A stretch of DNA of 52,434 bases from assembly GCA_036940085.1 (NCBI GenBank), contig JALLBK010000088.1, forward strand, positions 1-52,434. Direction: 5' to 3'. Positions 1 to 9,570 of this stretch are shown piece by piece. The notes below the pieces were generated by a model. The model was not told the DNA's origin. It saw nothing but the letters and a program-made list of their open reading frames with translations, and did no database searches. This stretch comes from Discostella pseudostelligera (Eukaryota > Bacillariophyta > Thalassiosirophyceae > Thalassiosirales > Thalassiosiraceae). Each line of letters opens with the position of its first letter. Positions within the stretch are counted from its first letter, which is position 1. Position numbers and translations under genes: made by a program.

Positions 1-1200
1 CAATTCATTCAGTTGTGCCTTTCACTCAGGTCCTCAGCCTCCAGCTCAAGACAAACCTGCATAATGACATCTGCTGAAACCCAGCACCTACACACTACTC
101 AGCATCTCAGCACCTCCACACCCGCACCAATGCACCTATGCACCAGGGCGCCTTGGATCTCAGCACCTTTGCACCTGCTCTGCTGCATCTGCATCACATA
201 TGTACTGCCTTTGCACCTTTGCACCTTTGCTCCTGCTCTGCTCCTGCACAATCACCCCCTCTGCTGAACCTACTAAGCACCTGCTACTAAGCACGACCTC
301 CTCAGCGCCTGCTCCATATCTGTGCAGCCACCTCTGCACCTCTGTAACTCTGTACCTCCTCTGCACATACTAAGCACATCAGCCAGCACCTCAGCACCTC
401 CATATCATCTGCACCTCAGCACCTCTGCAATGTTCTTGCACCTCCACCTCCACCTCCACCTCTGCACCTGATCTACACCACCTCTGAACGTGCAAATGCA
501 GGTGGATGCATGTGATGCATGTGATGCAGATGCAGGGTAGCTGCATAGGTGCAGGTGCATAGTAGGTGCATAGTAGGTGCATAGTAGGTGCATAGTAGGT
601 GCATAGTAGGTGCAGGTGCAGGATTACTAGGAGTGTTGTTAGTAGGAGGCAGAGTGGTGTGGAGGAGTGAGCATGTATACATGAGCATGAGCATATACAC
701 ACCAGAGCATGAGGAGCATGACCATGAGCATTATGACAAGCATGAGCATGCTGACAAGAAGCATGAGCATGAGCATGAGCATGAGGAGCATGAGCATATG
801 CACATGAGCATGACGCATGAGGAGCATGGCCGAGTATATGTACATGTACATTAGGATGAGCATGAACATGAACATCACAAGCAGGAGTGTGGAGAAGGAG
901 TGGGGAGGAGGCAGAGTGTGGAGGAGGAGTGGGGAGGAGTGAACATATGCACATGAGCATGAGGATAAGCATCATGAGCGCAAGCATGATGAGCATACTA
1001 CCACTATCATGCACACGATGAGCACATGCAGCACAGCATGCTGAGCATATGATGAGCATGAGGAGGATGAGGATGGGTATGTGATGGAGGAGGAGTTTGG
1101 AGAAGTTTGGAGAAGTTTGAGGAGTGTGGAGGAGTGAGGAGGAGTGAGCATATGCACATGAGCATGAGCAGAGCATCACTCGGGAAAGTAGAGTAGTCAT
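1..1200. repeat. Degenerate low-complexity repeat block
   Basis: No credible gene is visible here. About 1-480 is a degenerate array around the words CAGCACCT and TGCACCT. About 540-615 is a cleaner tandem of an 11-nt unit, GTGCATAGTAG. About 660-850 is built on GAGCAT in 6- and 9-nt steps. From 880 to 1175 two related blocks combine GGAGGAGTG-rich runs with the phrase CATATGCACATGAGCATGAG. Open frames across the block translate into His/Met/Glu- or Cys/Ala/His-rich strings that only mirror the DNA repeat, so I do not call them genes. Confidence 0.8.
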
Positions 1201-1210
1201 TTCGACCTTA

Positions 1211-1293
1211 CACGTGGCAGAAGTTTGGCGGGAGACGCGTACGTGGTGGACGCGAGAGTTCTGACTTACACGTGGCAAAGACTTGGCGGGAAA
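1211..1293 (+). promoter_or_regulatory. Two tandem CACGTG-13-TTTGGCGGGA composite elements
   Basis: CACGTGGC begins at 1211 and TTTGGCGGGAGA at 1224. A second copy has CACGTGGC at 1269 and cTTGGCGGGAAA aligned at 1282. Start-to-start spacing is 13 bp in both, and both are preceded by CTTA. The first half is a G-box/E-box word and the second matches the E2F consensus (TTTSSCGC). They lie 127-209 bp upstream of the LYR-protein start codon, on the same strand. Binding factors are inferred, not shown. Confidence 0.6.
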
Positions 1294-1419
1294 CTGATGA
1301 CTCGACTTGAGGCTGAGATTTGGCATGAGAGGCTCCATCGTATCGATCGATACAGATCGATCCCTTCACAGCATCCCTTAGTACCATATCCACTACTCGC
1401 TCCATTCATCATCTTGACC

Positions 1420-1860
1420 ATGACATCCGCTAGCCAATCTTCAGCCGTAGTCATCAGCACCTATCGGTCTCTGGCAAAGATTGTTTCTAGGTTGCCCGAA
1501 AAGCAACAAATGGGAGCATGGAACCAATTGCGCGAGGGTTTCCGACGACATGCCGACGAAACATCTCCCGAAAAGATTGCACAACTTATCCACGAGGCGG
1601 GGGAGAAGATTGCATTTTTACGGATAGTCACGCCCAAGCCTATGCCGGGGAAGAACAATACTCAGAGTGGTATTACTCGATGGGTATATCGCTCGTCTGG
1701 CGAAAAAGACGCGGGGGGACATGGAACGAAGCGTAAGACGGGGATGGTGGTATCAAATTTCGATGGGAATAATTTGGATCCATGTAGTGTGACGCGGCAC
1801 AACAATCAGCTTAAGAGAATGGGTTTCGTCAATAATTTACATGCCAAGGGATTGTTTTGA
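1420..1860 (+). CDS. LYR-motif (complex 1 LYR / LYRM7-like) protein
   Basis: A single-exon frame of 146 codons. The start is the ATG at 1420, because upstream in-frame residues are encoded by promoter-like DNA carrying the E2F-like sites. The N-terminal half has the LYR-family layout: a tyrosine-arginine pair (T-Y-R-S-L, a variant of L-Y-R) near residue 14, an F-R-R-H segment near residue 41, then S-P-E-K-I and a helix ending F-L-R-I-V-T-P-K. This resembles LYRM7/MZM1 proteins, mitochondrial chaperones for iron-sulfur proteins such as the Rieske subunit of complex III (family knowledge). The last ~65 residues are basic and glycine-rich and match nothing I recognise. Which LYR subfamily it belongs to is uncertain. 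Confidence 0.6.
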   Translation: MTSASQSSAVVISTYRSLAKIVSRLPEKQQMGAWNQLREGFRRHADETSPEKIAQLIHEAGEKIAFLRIVTPKPMPGKNNTQSGITRWVYRSSGEKDAGGHGTKRKTGMVVSNFDGNNLDPCSVTRHNNQLKRMGFVNNLHAKGLF

Positions 1861-2072
1861 AGGGGTATTAACAAAAATCGGACGACGGAGAATTGTTAAT
1901 GATGGATTACTGTAAATACAAATTATTATTGCAAAAACGACGCCCTTGCAGATACAATCCACAAGGAACTTAACCGATCGAACATGATACCAAACAATGC
2001 ACCCCTCCCGTACTTATCACTCCCCGCCACATTGGATTATCTAGAAAGCACGCACCTATCTCCACCCTCCAA

Positions 2073-2950
2073 CTAAAAATCAGCCATCAACTTATTCATC
2101 TGCTCCTGGATAGCCATCAGTTGTTGCATCGCCTGCGCTTTCTGTTCTGCATCGAGATTTTTCCGTTGATTCGGATCCGATAGATCAATCGTCTCTCCAT
2201 TTCCAGCTCCAATTCCAAAAGAAATTGGAAATGACGTTACAGAATCACCGGCGCCACCCATTTCACTATTGCCTCGGGGTCCTCCACGTCGTTTCTTCGC
2301 CGTTACGACTACCTCACCATGATCAAATTGATCTATCGGAGATCCATTCACAGAGCTATTTGAATAAATGTATCGTCCCGCAAATAGGGAGAAAAAGACA
2401 CAAATGATGTTAGTTGTCGGTAGAAAATGAATTCTCCCCAATGCAAAAAATATCCCCACGATTATTCATGAACTCACAATGATTTGATAACCTCTCCCCG
2501 TCTTGCCGTTCGCATTGTCGTCGGAGGCCTACCGAATCTATGAGCCGCAGGTGTTTTCATGCTCAACATTTGCTGCCCAACACCAGCACCACCAATGACA
2601 CGAGAGTGTTTCTTCCCAACCGTCGACGCCACAGTCATTGCCGTGCCAGCACCACTCCACTGTACCCCCCCCGCCAACATCATCTCCCTCATCATGTCTA
2701 TGATATCACAATCAAATGTATCATTAAATTCTTTCACGGACAATAACTTCACATCCTTGTTTAGTTTGCACAATCCCTGAATGACAATTTCCTTTTGAGT
2801 GCGGAGTAATTCGTCGCGTACGAGTTCCAATGCCTCGACGTCATTGCGGAATTGATGCCATCGTTGTTCGATGTAAGAATTGCAGGAGTCGCGGCTTAAC
2901 CAGTCGACATCGGGGGATGATTCTGCGGGTAGGTGGATGGCGAGGGACAT
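2073..2950 (-). CDS. Borealin-like chromosomal passenger complex subunit
   Basis: Two exons join in frame: 2950-2478 and 2355-2073, with a 122-nt intron (donor GTGAGT, acceptor AATAG), giving 251 residues. The N-terminal ~90 residues are helical and charged, as in the Nbl1/borealin N-terminal domain that binds survivin and INCENP. The middle has T-P-A-A-H-R-F and R-T-A-R-R-G-E-V-I-K-S followed across the splice by S-V-N-G-S-P-I, close to the animal borealin series T-P-x(n)-R-G-E-x-I-x-S-x-x-G-S-P-L. The C-terminus has a predicted beta segment and a Gln/Met-rich helix like the borealin dimerisation domain. The expected role is centromere and midzone targeting of Aurora kinase. The splice reconstituting the G-S-P-L-like motif supports the model; unspliced, the frame stops at once. 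Confidence 0.65.
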
Positions 2951-3427
2951 GATGGAGAGTGTGGTGATGAGTTGATAACGCTAGCGACTAGGAGTAGGTA
3001 GAGGAGTAGTAGTAGTAGTAGGACTTGCCGCCGACGGCCATGGCCTGTGGCTTAGTTCTTTGTTGTCGTTGTTGTTACAGCATCGCCAATGAGAAATACT
3101 TGAATTCGCCAAAATGTTGGCGGTCCGTTACGTACTTATGGTATCACTTTCCACATACGGCTACGATTCCACTGTGGCACTGGTATGATCTTTCGAATTG
3201 AAGAGCTTGAACCACATTGTACATAGGAATTCATATCCAATATCTGGCGCGCCATCTGGGACGTCTTTCCTCTTCGACCACCAACAAACCACCACCACCA
3301 AGAAGTGCACTAACTTCAATCACAAAGACCATAAACGAGAGGCTTGGTAGCACATAATTTCCACAGAGCGCCAACCTCCAACCTTGAACGCCGCCACCAT
3401 AGCTCCCCAGCTTAGTAGATAATAATC
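2951..3427. other. Divergent intergenic region
   Basis: This separates the borealin-like gene (-) from the pyrophosphorylase gene (+). It holds a short TAG/TAC microsatellite near 3005-3022, a TTGGCGG word near 3117 and the palindrome GGCGCGCC near 3247. No further coding or RNA gene was recognised. Confidence 0.6.
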
Positions 3428-5947
3428 ATGTCAAAGAAGAATAACAGGAGGAAGGGCGGCAACATTCGAAAGAAGAAGGCTGCCGACACGACGACGTCGG
3501 CGACGATGAAGGCGCCATGCAAGTTCTACCTCGAGGGGAAATGCCGATTCGGCGACGAGTGCAAATTCTCCCACGAGGCGCCGACTAGTACTACCAATGC
3601 GGATGCCAATGAGATTGCGGCTCCAGAGGTAGTCGTGGAGGCAAATGACAGCGAGGTGGAAGTGAACAGTACTTGCGGGACAACAACATCAACAACTCTA
3701 GAGCAGGCAGAGGAGAAGTCGGAGCCAACAGCAACTAATTCCACCGCCGTCACCACCGCAGCTACACCACCCAAGCAATCCAAGGGACCATTGCGCAGCG
3801 TCTTTAGCTCTATGACTTCAATCATCACCTCACCCTTCTCTGCATCGAAATCGAATCCACCTCTCCCCTCCGGACTCGAATCCTCCCTTGCACTCTTCAC
3901 ACCATTGCAGCAAGAACTTGCCAAGGCATTGTGCCAATTGCCCGGATCGACGAATCAAATGCATTTATTCGAACATTGGTCTTCCTACGATGAGAATAAT
4001 ATTGAGGAGAATGAGAAAAAGAAGGCATTCATGTCCAAACTAGAATCAATTGATCAATCTTATCCCGATGGTGGACTACTCGGCTATCTTAAAAATGCCA
4101 CCAATTTGCTCGAGAAGAGTCGTCGGGGTGAAAATCCATTGGAGGGGTGGACTCCAAGTGTACCCAAGGGGGAATCATTCAATGTGGGGACCGATGCATT
4201 CATGAGCACGGAAGCATTGGGATTGGAGGAGGTGGGCAAGTGTGGATTTGTTTTAGTTGCGGGAGGATTGGGGGAACGACTCGGCTATGGGGATATTAAG
4301 GTGAGTGGGCTTTTATGCATCATTCCACAAACGTTGGCTGAGTTATTATGGAGCTCTCACTCAATTTTCATCATCGACTTGGGTTTCATCATCTTTCTTC
4401 CCGAATTTCGTTCCGCCTCATTGCTTCGGCTACGACGATGTGTCATTTCACAGATTGGTCTACCCACCGAACTTGCTACGGGAACGCCCTACATTCAATT
4501 CTATATTGAAACAATCCTCGCCTTCCAATCTCGTTACGCCGAGCCTGGTCAAAAGCTCCCACTCTGCATCATGACTAGCAATGACACCAACGATAAGACC
4601 GTGGCCCTCCTTAACAAACACAATTACTTTGGCATGGACAAGGATCAAATAACCATCGTGCAGCAGGGGCAGGGCGTTCCAGCCGTCTATGACAATGATG
4701 CACATGTTGCACTGGATTCTGAGAATCCGTACGACATTCAAATGAAACCGCATGGTCATGGTGATATTCACGCGTTGTTGCACTCTCATGGTGTGGCCAA
4801 GTCCTGGTTTGAGAAGGGGATGAAATGGATGGTCTTCTTCCAGGATACAAATGGTCTAGCTTTCCATACCCTAGCCCTGTCGTTGGGTGTAAGCTCCAAA
4901 CTTGGTCTGATTATGAACTCAATTACCTGTCCTCGGAAGGCGAAGCAGGCCATTGGCGCCATTGTGAAACTCAAAAAGGGGGATATGGAACGAACGATTA
5001 ACGTGGAATACAACCAGCTGGATCCTCTCCTTCGGGCTACTGGACATGACGATGGTGATGTAAATGATGAAACGACTGGCTTCTCCCCCTACCCTGGCAA
5101 CATTAATCAGTTGGTCTTCAATCTCGGATCGTACGTCCAAACCCTGGAACGGACGAAGGGTATCATGCCAGAATTCGTAAATCCTAAGTACAAGGATGCC
5201 GAGAAGACTGTATTTAAGAAGCCTACTCGACTTGAATGCATGATGCAGGACTATCCGACAGTTCTTGAGGGTGATGAGGTCGAGCGTGTGGGTTTTACCA
5301 GCCTCACGAGCGAACTTTGCTTCTCTCCGGTGAAGAATGCCACGTCGGATGGAGTTGCATTGCAGGCGGCCGGGACGCATCCGGGAGTTGCCGCCACTGG
5401 CGAGGCTGATCAGAGTTATGCCGTGTGTACCATCCTACGTTCACTTGGATGTCAGATACAGGAGGGAATGAAGGTGGAATTCAATGGAATTAAGGTTGCA
5501 TCTGGACCGGATTGCGTTCTGAAGCCTAGTTTTGCAGCCTGTGCTAACGAAATGAAGAAGAAATTTCCCAATCCATCGGAGGTGAGGATTTCGGGACGAT
5601 CTTCCCTAGTTCTAAGTGGAGAGGGTTTGGTCATTGATAGCTTGGACCTTGATGGAGCATTGGTAGTGGAGTGTGAAGAGGGTGCATCGGGCGTCATCCG
5701 TGATCTTATCGTGAAAAATAAAGGATGGGTGAAAGTGGCAGATACAATGAGCAAGGATGAATTCATTCAAATGCGTGGCTACAGCCTGAGCAAATTGGAG
5801 ACGGAGAAGATTGTATTTAAGAAAGATGGGAGCATTGAGGGAAACTACAGCATGAGTGCACCCGGTCCAGTGGATCTGTCCAAGCCTGCCGGTGGGGAGC
5901 TCGCCGAGGTTGATACGTTGTGTGGTAATGCGTGCTCTGTGATGTAG
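3428..5947 (+). CDS. CCCH zinc finger-UDP-sugar pyrophosphorylase with C-terminal CaaX box
   Basis: Exons 3428-4300 and 4454-5947 give 788 residues. The 153-nt intron (GTGAGT...CAG) has no stop and keeps frame, so an unspliced read is 839 residues. Splicing joins G-D-I-K to I-G-L-P, restoring the family motif A-G-G-L-G-E-R-L-G-Y-x-x-I-K-x-x-L-P. The long body (about residues 270-720) matches UDP-sugar pyrophosphorylase (USP), which makes UDP-sugars from UTP and sugar-1-phosphates: G-T-P-Y-I-Q-F-Y, the H-G-H-G-D-I-H segment, F-F-Q-D-T-N-G-L. N-terminal additions are a Lys/Arg-rich start and one CCCH finger (C31-x7-C39-x5-C45-x3-H49), then a Ser/Thr-rich linker. The last four residues are C-S-V-M, a farnesylation-type CaaX motif. 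The enzyme core is confident; roles of the finger and CaaX are inferred. Confidence 0.9.
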   Translation: MSKKNNRRKGGNIRKKKAADTTTSATMKAPCKFYLEGKCRFGDECKFSHEAPTSTTNADANEIAAPEVVVEANDSEVEVNSTCGTTTSTTLEQAEEKSEPTATNSTAVTTAATPPKQSKGPLRSVFSSMTSIITSPFSASKSNPPLPSGLESSLALFTPLQQELAKALCQLPGSTNQMHLFEHWSSYDENNIEENEKKKAFMSKLESIDQSYPDGGLLGYLKNATNLLEKSRRGENPLEGWTPSVPKGESFNVGTDAFMSTEALGLEEVGKCGFVLVAGGLGERLGYGDIKVSGLLCIIPQTLAELLWSSHSIFIIDLGFIIFLPEFRSASLLRLRRCVISQIGLPTELATGTPYIQFYIETILAFQSRYAEPGQKLPLCIMTSNDTNDKTVALLNKHNYFGMDKDQITIVQQGQGVPAVYDNDAHVALDSENPYDIQMKPHGHGDIHALLHSHGVAKSWFEKGMKWMVFFQDTNGLAFHTLALSLGVSSKLGLIMNSITCPRKAKQAIGAIVKLKKGDMERTINVEYNQLDPLLRATGHDDGDVNDETTGFSPYPGNINQLVFNLGSYVQTLERTKGIMPEFVNPKYKDAEKTVFKKPTRLECMMQDYPTVLEGDEVERVGFTSLTSELCFSPVKNATSDGVALQAAGTHPGVAATGEADQSYAVCTILRSLGCQIQEGMKVEFNGIKVASGPDCVLKPSFAACANEMKKKFPNPSEVRISGRSSLVLSGEGLVIDSLDLDGALVVECEEGASGVIRDLIVKNKGWVKVADTMSKDEFIQMRGYSLSKLETEKIVFKKDGSIEGNYSMSAPGPVDLSKPAGGELAEVDTLCGNACSVM

Positions 5948-6454
5948 GTCTATGCATGGTGGCTGCTTTGAAGTAGTTATTCCAGATATGAATTGAATAG
6001 AGCGGAGACCTCGACCTCGAACAGTCTACATACTCCCTCCTCTTTTCCTTTGTCTCTTGCACTACGAATTATTCAAGGATCATCCATCATACAACCACAT
6101 ACCTTGCACATCGTCGCCAAGTGTAATGCTCGATTCCACTGCAATAATTTGGGATCACCCAAATCAACATCATCACTCGATGTTCACCTATGTGGTACCA
6201 TTCCAATCTCTCTATTACCAACCATACGATATCACCGTCGACGAGCTGAACCACAGTTGACGGACAGACTCTCATCCCACTTCTGGGGTGCAAGAAACTA
6301 CTGGTACTGGCCGCCACAGCCGCCATTAAGCACTATCACTACCATACTACTACCGCCTACCGCATCTTTATCTATTCATCGACGGCATCGGCGTCGTCGT
6401 AGGCGTAGGTCGTCGTCCCTTCCATCATCATAACATCTCAACGCCAACAACATC
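5948..6454 (+). other. Intergenic region
   Basis: It lies between two plus-strand genes. Frames across it are short and lack family similarity. Around 6380-6420 there is a GTCGTC/GGCGTAGG-rich simple-sequence patch, and the last 40 bases are AC-rich leader sequence before the next ATG. No gene is supported. Confidence 0.6.
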
Positions 6455-8062
6455 ATGCTCTCCATCTCATCATCATCGGCAATGGCCCGTCTCACAGCCC
6501 GTTTCTGCCGCACAACTACTACTGCGACGACGACGACGACGACGGTCCGCAGTCTAGGCATGCGCGTCCGCGAAGAAATGGAAGAACTACCCCCCAATTT
6601 CAGCATGGATGCCATCCAGCCACCTCCCCATGGATTTGGGAAACCCTACGATCCCGATCCAGAGCCAATGGCCTATGTTCGTAAACCGGTAACGTCTGCC
6701 CATGCAATTGATTTGACCAAGAAGGGCGAGGGTGGTGGAAGTGCATCGGCACTGGATTCGGCGGCATTTGGACCCAATGGTACTGTTGTTCATGGAAGAT
6801 ATGGCACCGTCGATGCTGCAGCGGCCAAATCTATCCCATTGGAATATTTGGCATTGCTCCGTCCTGCGTCGGAGGGGGCAGCGGCATTACGTGAAATTAT
6901 GTCCGAGGGGAAATCATCTGCTGCTTCTGCCCCGGGCACCATTTTGGTGTACGGTGCCTCCCGTCCATCAGGCATGACTGCTGTCCAATTGGCCAATGCA
7001 TCGGGATATGCCGTCGTGGCCGTAGTGGATGGACAACATTCGGGCCATGATGAGATGGTAGATACCATCAAGGGATTGACTTCGGAACCTGGCACGGCCG
7101 TATCGGAGGAGTATGCAGTCTGCAAGGCCAATTTTCGTGATTTGGTCAACAAGACAGTATCGGGGGACGATATCACCGCTGACAAAATTGACACCAACCA
7201 ATATTTATCAGACTTTAAGGCCAATTTGCTCGATTATATCGAATATTATCCCAGTGATTTGCCCGCGGCGGTAGATTCCGAGGTTATGAAATTTATGGGC
7301 AAGGAGAAGGATAGGGCCAATTTCAAGGAGAATATGACTGCCTACCTAAGTCAATTCCAACCAGGTGCCGATCCCATTGACCCTGCAGTATTAGATGCCA
7401 ACTTTACCGTGGAGCAATATGAATTATTCAAGGCAAAGTTTGGGATTCAGACTACGGCGGTAATTTCGGGTGGCGATGATCTTGGTACCAATATTCATCA
7501 GTTTGCTCCAGCACAGATTGTTAGGGATATGTGTTACTCTCCCGAGGAGGTGTCGTCGTCGGATTCCAAACCCAAGGAAGGAGGCGACTTTCCATTTGAA
7601 TTCTCCATTAGGAATGCACCCACTGGACTAGCGCCGGTTCTCAAGGGTGGTCCTATATTGGGCGCCGTGATTGTCGTCACCCCCGACCTCCAGAAAGCCT
7701 GTGAGGCTGTGGCCTCGGCCAAAACTCTCCGTGCCAAGGCAGAGGCACTTCAATTCCTAACGGAATCGGAGAAGAATGCTCATGCTGCGGCATCGTCCAT
7801 TGTGGCCATTGTGAAAAAGTCGGGTGGGACCATTCGCACTGTGGGTGGATCGTTGCCGGGGCTTACGGAAATTCAAACACCCGCCGATGCGGATGTCACT
7901 ACGGCATTACAGGGAATGGCAATTGACGACGAGGGGAATTCAAAATTGAATTACTTTATTCAGGTTTATAGGGCGGGAGACTGGCCGGTGTATGAGGATT
8001 ATGCAATTCACCGAGCGAAGGAGCCATTATCGGGACCACGAGAGATCGTGGTGACAAAGTAA
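6455..8062 (+). CDS. Mitochondrial-type Rossmann (MDR-like) protein, function unknown
   Basis: Uninterrupted 535-codon frame. The first ~40 residues are Ser/Thr/Arg-rich with almost no acidic residues, as in mitochondrial presequences. Residues ~160-195 contain T-I-L-V-Y-G-A-S-R-P-S-G followed by A-V-Q-L-A, a glycine-rich dinucleotide-binding turn like that of medium-chain dehydrogenases/reductases (enoyl-CoA reductase and quinone reductase types, G-A-x-x-x-x-G-x-x-A-V-Q-L-A). I cannot see a zinc-binding Cys/His set or a recognisable active site. A helical insertion of about 100 residues follows the nucleotide-binding turn. It could be an enzyme or a structural, enzyme-derived subunit of a mitochondrial complex; the sequence alone does not decide. 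Confidence 0.7.
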   Translation: MLSISSSSAMARLTARFCRTTTTATTTTTTVRSLGMRVREEMEELPPNFSMDAIQPPPHGFGKPYDPDPEPMAYVRKPVTSAHAIDLTKKGEGGGSASALDSAAFGPNGTVVHGRYGTVDAAAAKSIPLEYLALLRPASEGAAALREIMSEGKSSAASAPGTILVYGASRPSGMTAVQLANASGYAVVAVVDGQHSGHDEMVDTIKGLTSEPGTAVSEEYAVCKANFRDLVNKTVSGDDITADKIDTNQYLSDFKANLLDYIEYYPSDLPAAVDSEVMKFMGKEKDRANFKENMTAYLSQFQPGADPIDPAVLDANFTVEQYELFKAKFGIQTTAVISGGDDLGTNIHQFAPAQIVRDMCYSPEEVSSSDSKPKEGGDFPFEFSIRNAPTGLAPVLKGGPILGAVIVVTPDLQKACEAVASAKTLRAKAEALQFLTESEKNAHAAASSIVAIVKKSGGTIRTVGGSLPGLTEIQTPADADVTTALQGMAIDDEGNSKLNYFIQVYRAGDWPVYEDYAIHRAKEPLSGPREIVVTK

Positions 8063-8230
8063 TGCAAGGTGGGAGTGTACCGGTCATCATTGATGAGGGG
8101 GAAAGTTGCAACATTAGGAATGATGTTGAAGAATCAAAGTCATATCGTAGTGTTTGATGGAGTATTGTAATTTAATTCGATAGCTAATCTTATCGAGGCA
8201 TTCCCATCTGGTTTGGCCAGCTATCCCCTA

Positions 8231-9033
8231 CTACTCATCCCGCGCAGACAAATATCCACCATCAGTCAAATACTTCATCAATTGCGCAACACATTCTTCC
8301 ACGGAGTTATCTCCTGTGCTCATGACCATCTCCGGATTTTCGGGTTCTTCAAATGGTGCACTAATACCGGTAAAGTTTGGTATTTCTCCCGCCCTTGCAC
8401 GCTGATACAATCCTTTCGGATCACGTGCCTCGCACGTTGCCACACTTGCTTTGACGTATACCTCAATAAAATTGATCTTCCCATCTTCAGTATTCAGTAG
8501 GCGTCGGACATTATTCCTATCCTCCTTATATGGACTTACAAATGCAGCCAAAGCTATGATGCCAGCGTCTGTGAATAGCTTGCATACCTCACCAATGCGT
8601 CGAATATTTTCTTGCCGATCAGTAGGCCCAAAACCCAAATCTTTGTTTAACCCGTGCCGTATGTTATCGCCATCTAGAACGTAGGTTGTCTTTTGATGCA
8701 ATAATATCTCCCGCTCGAGAGCGGTTGCTAGAGTAGATTTACCTGAGCCTGTTGCAAGTTGCGAGCGGATGAGTGTGCATCGAGTGTGGAGTTGGTCAGT
8801 ATTCTGGATTATGTATGTTCAATTCCATGAAATGAATATTCGTCTCATATCCTACCTGATAATCCAGTAAACCAGAGCTGTTAAACAAGAAAGGCATGGG
8901 GAAGTCAGAAGATGCAAACAGGGTTGCACTGGCATGGTAAAGTTGCTCATACCGTAACGCCACGCTGATTCAGATGACGCTCGCGATCGGAGCGAGAGAC
9001 GTGACTATTGTGCCATGTTATGTTGGTTGCCAT
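8231..9033 (-). CDS. Adenylyl-sulfate (APS) kinase, three exons including a 22-nt exon
   Basis: Exons on the minus strand are 9033-8953, 8877-8856 (22 nt) and 8748-8231. Introns are 75 and 107 nt, all GT-AG, and the product is 206 residues. The enzyme phosphorylates adenosine 5'-phosphosulfate with ATP to PAPS, the sulfuryl donor. The start M-A-T-N-I-T-W-H, the S-R-x-D-R segment and the Walker A loop G-L-S-G-S-G-K-S-T (residues 32-40) match APS kinases. The loop is split: the 22-nt exon encodes L-W-F-T-G-L-S-G and exon 3 begins inside that glycine codon. Downstream are [10 protein letters not shown], the F-V-S-P-Y segment and a C-terminal E-x-P-E-N-P-E. Length is typical of a stand-alone kinase. 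I see no obvious plastid presequence, so a cytosolic location is likely, though an upstream exon cannot be excluded. Confidence 0.92.
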
Positions 9034-9166
9034 GGCGATCGGATGATAGAGATTGTCGGCGGAATTGTCCTCTCTTGTATGAGGTTGCTGTTGCTGCGAG
9101 GCGATTGGCTGTTGCTAGGAGAAGCTAGAGCTAGGGATAGAGAGTGGAGCGGCGGTCATGGTGCTA

Positions 9167-9285
9167 GCTTGGTGCTTGGTGCTTGGTGCTTGGTGCTTGG
9201 TGCTTGGTGCTTGGTGCTTGGTGCCTGGTGCCTGGTGCCTGGTGCCTGGTGCCTGGTGCCTGGTGCCTGGTGCCTGGTGCCTGGT
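9167..9285 (+). repeat. Period-7 minisatellite, 8 GCTTGGT + 9 GCCTGGT units
   Basis: Seventeen uninterrupted 7-nt units. The first eight (9167-9222) are GCTTGGT and the last nine (9223-9285) are GCCTGGT, with one clean switch. The array lies between the divergent APS kinase and DNA glycosylase genes. Both strands stay open through it, so the apparent frames here are repeat artefacts. Confidence 0.95.
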
Positions 9286-9347
9286 AGGTGCCCATGGGTG
9301 GTGGCGCATCTTCGCGCGCTTCGTCCTATTTTACTACGGACGACTCT

Positions 9348-9393
9348 CCCGCTAAATTTTCCCCGCCAAATCCCCTCTTTCCCGCCAAATTTT
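9348..9393 (-). promoter_or_regulatory. Cluster of E2F-like sites
   Basis: TTTCCCGCCAAATTTT (9378-9393) and CCCCGCCAAA (9361-9370), with a degenerate third copy CCCGCTAAATTTT (9348-9360), lie in the divergent promoter between APS kinase and the DNA glycosylase fusion. Read on the minus strand they are TTTGGCGGGAAA-type E2F words. The rest of 9034-9570 outside this cluster and the minisatellite shows nothing I can name. Confidence 0.5.
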
Positions 9394-9570
9394 TCACCAT
9401 CAATACCGACCACCGCCAAGCTCGTGGCTCGTGGCCCAACATTGCCAAGAACAACAACATGACGATGACGGTGATGTGACGGATGACGGCACTTCTACTA
9501 CCAGCACCAACACTTCTCGAGAGAGATCAACAGCTACGTACATTCACTTAGCGTGCCATACCTATCCATT

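Noticed and set aside
391..1338. Long minus-strand frame (315 codons) and plus-strand His/Met-rich frames near the left edge
   Set aside because: They translate simple repeats; the residue pattern follows the DNA period, and opposing frames are equally open.
5993..6433. Plus-strand frame of 146 codons between two genes
   Set aside because: Composition is Ser/His/Arg-rich from simple sequence, no motif, and it overlaps the 5' leader of the next gene.
9156..9420. Repeat-encoded peptides with Leu-Gly-Ala-Trp-Cys-Leu-Val or Ala-Pro-Gly-Thr-Arg-His-Gln periods
   Set aside because: Products of the 7-bp minisatellite, open in several frames on both strands.
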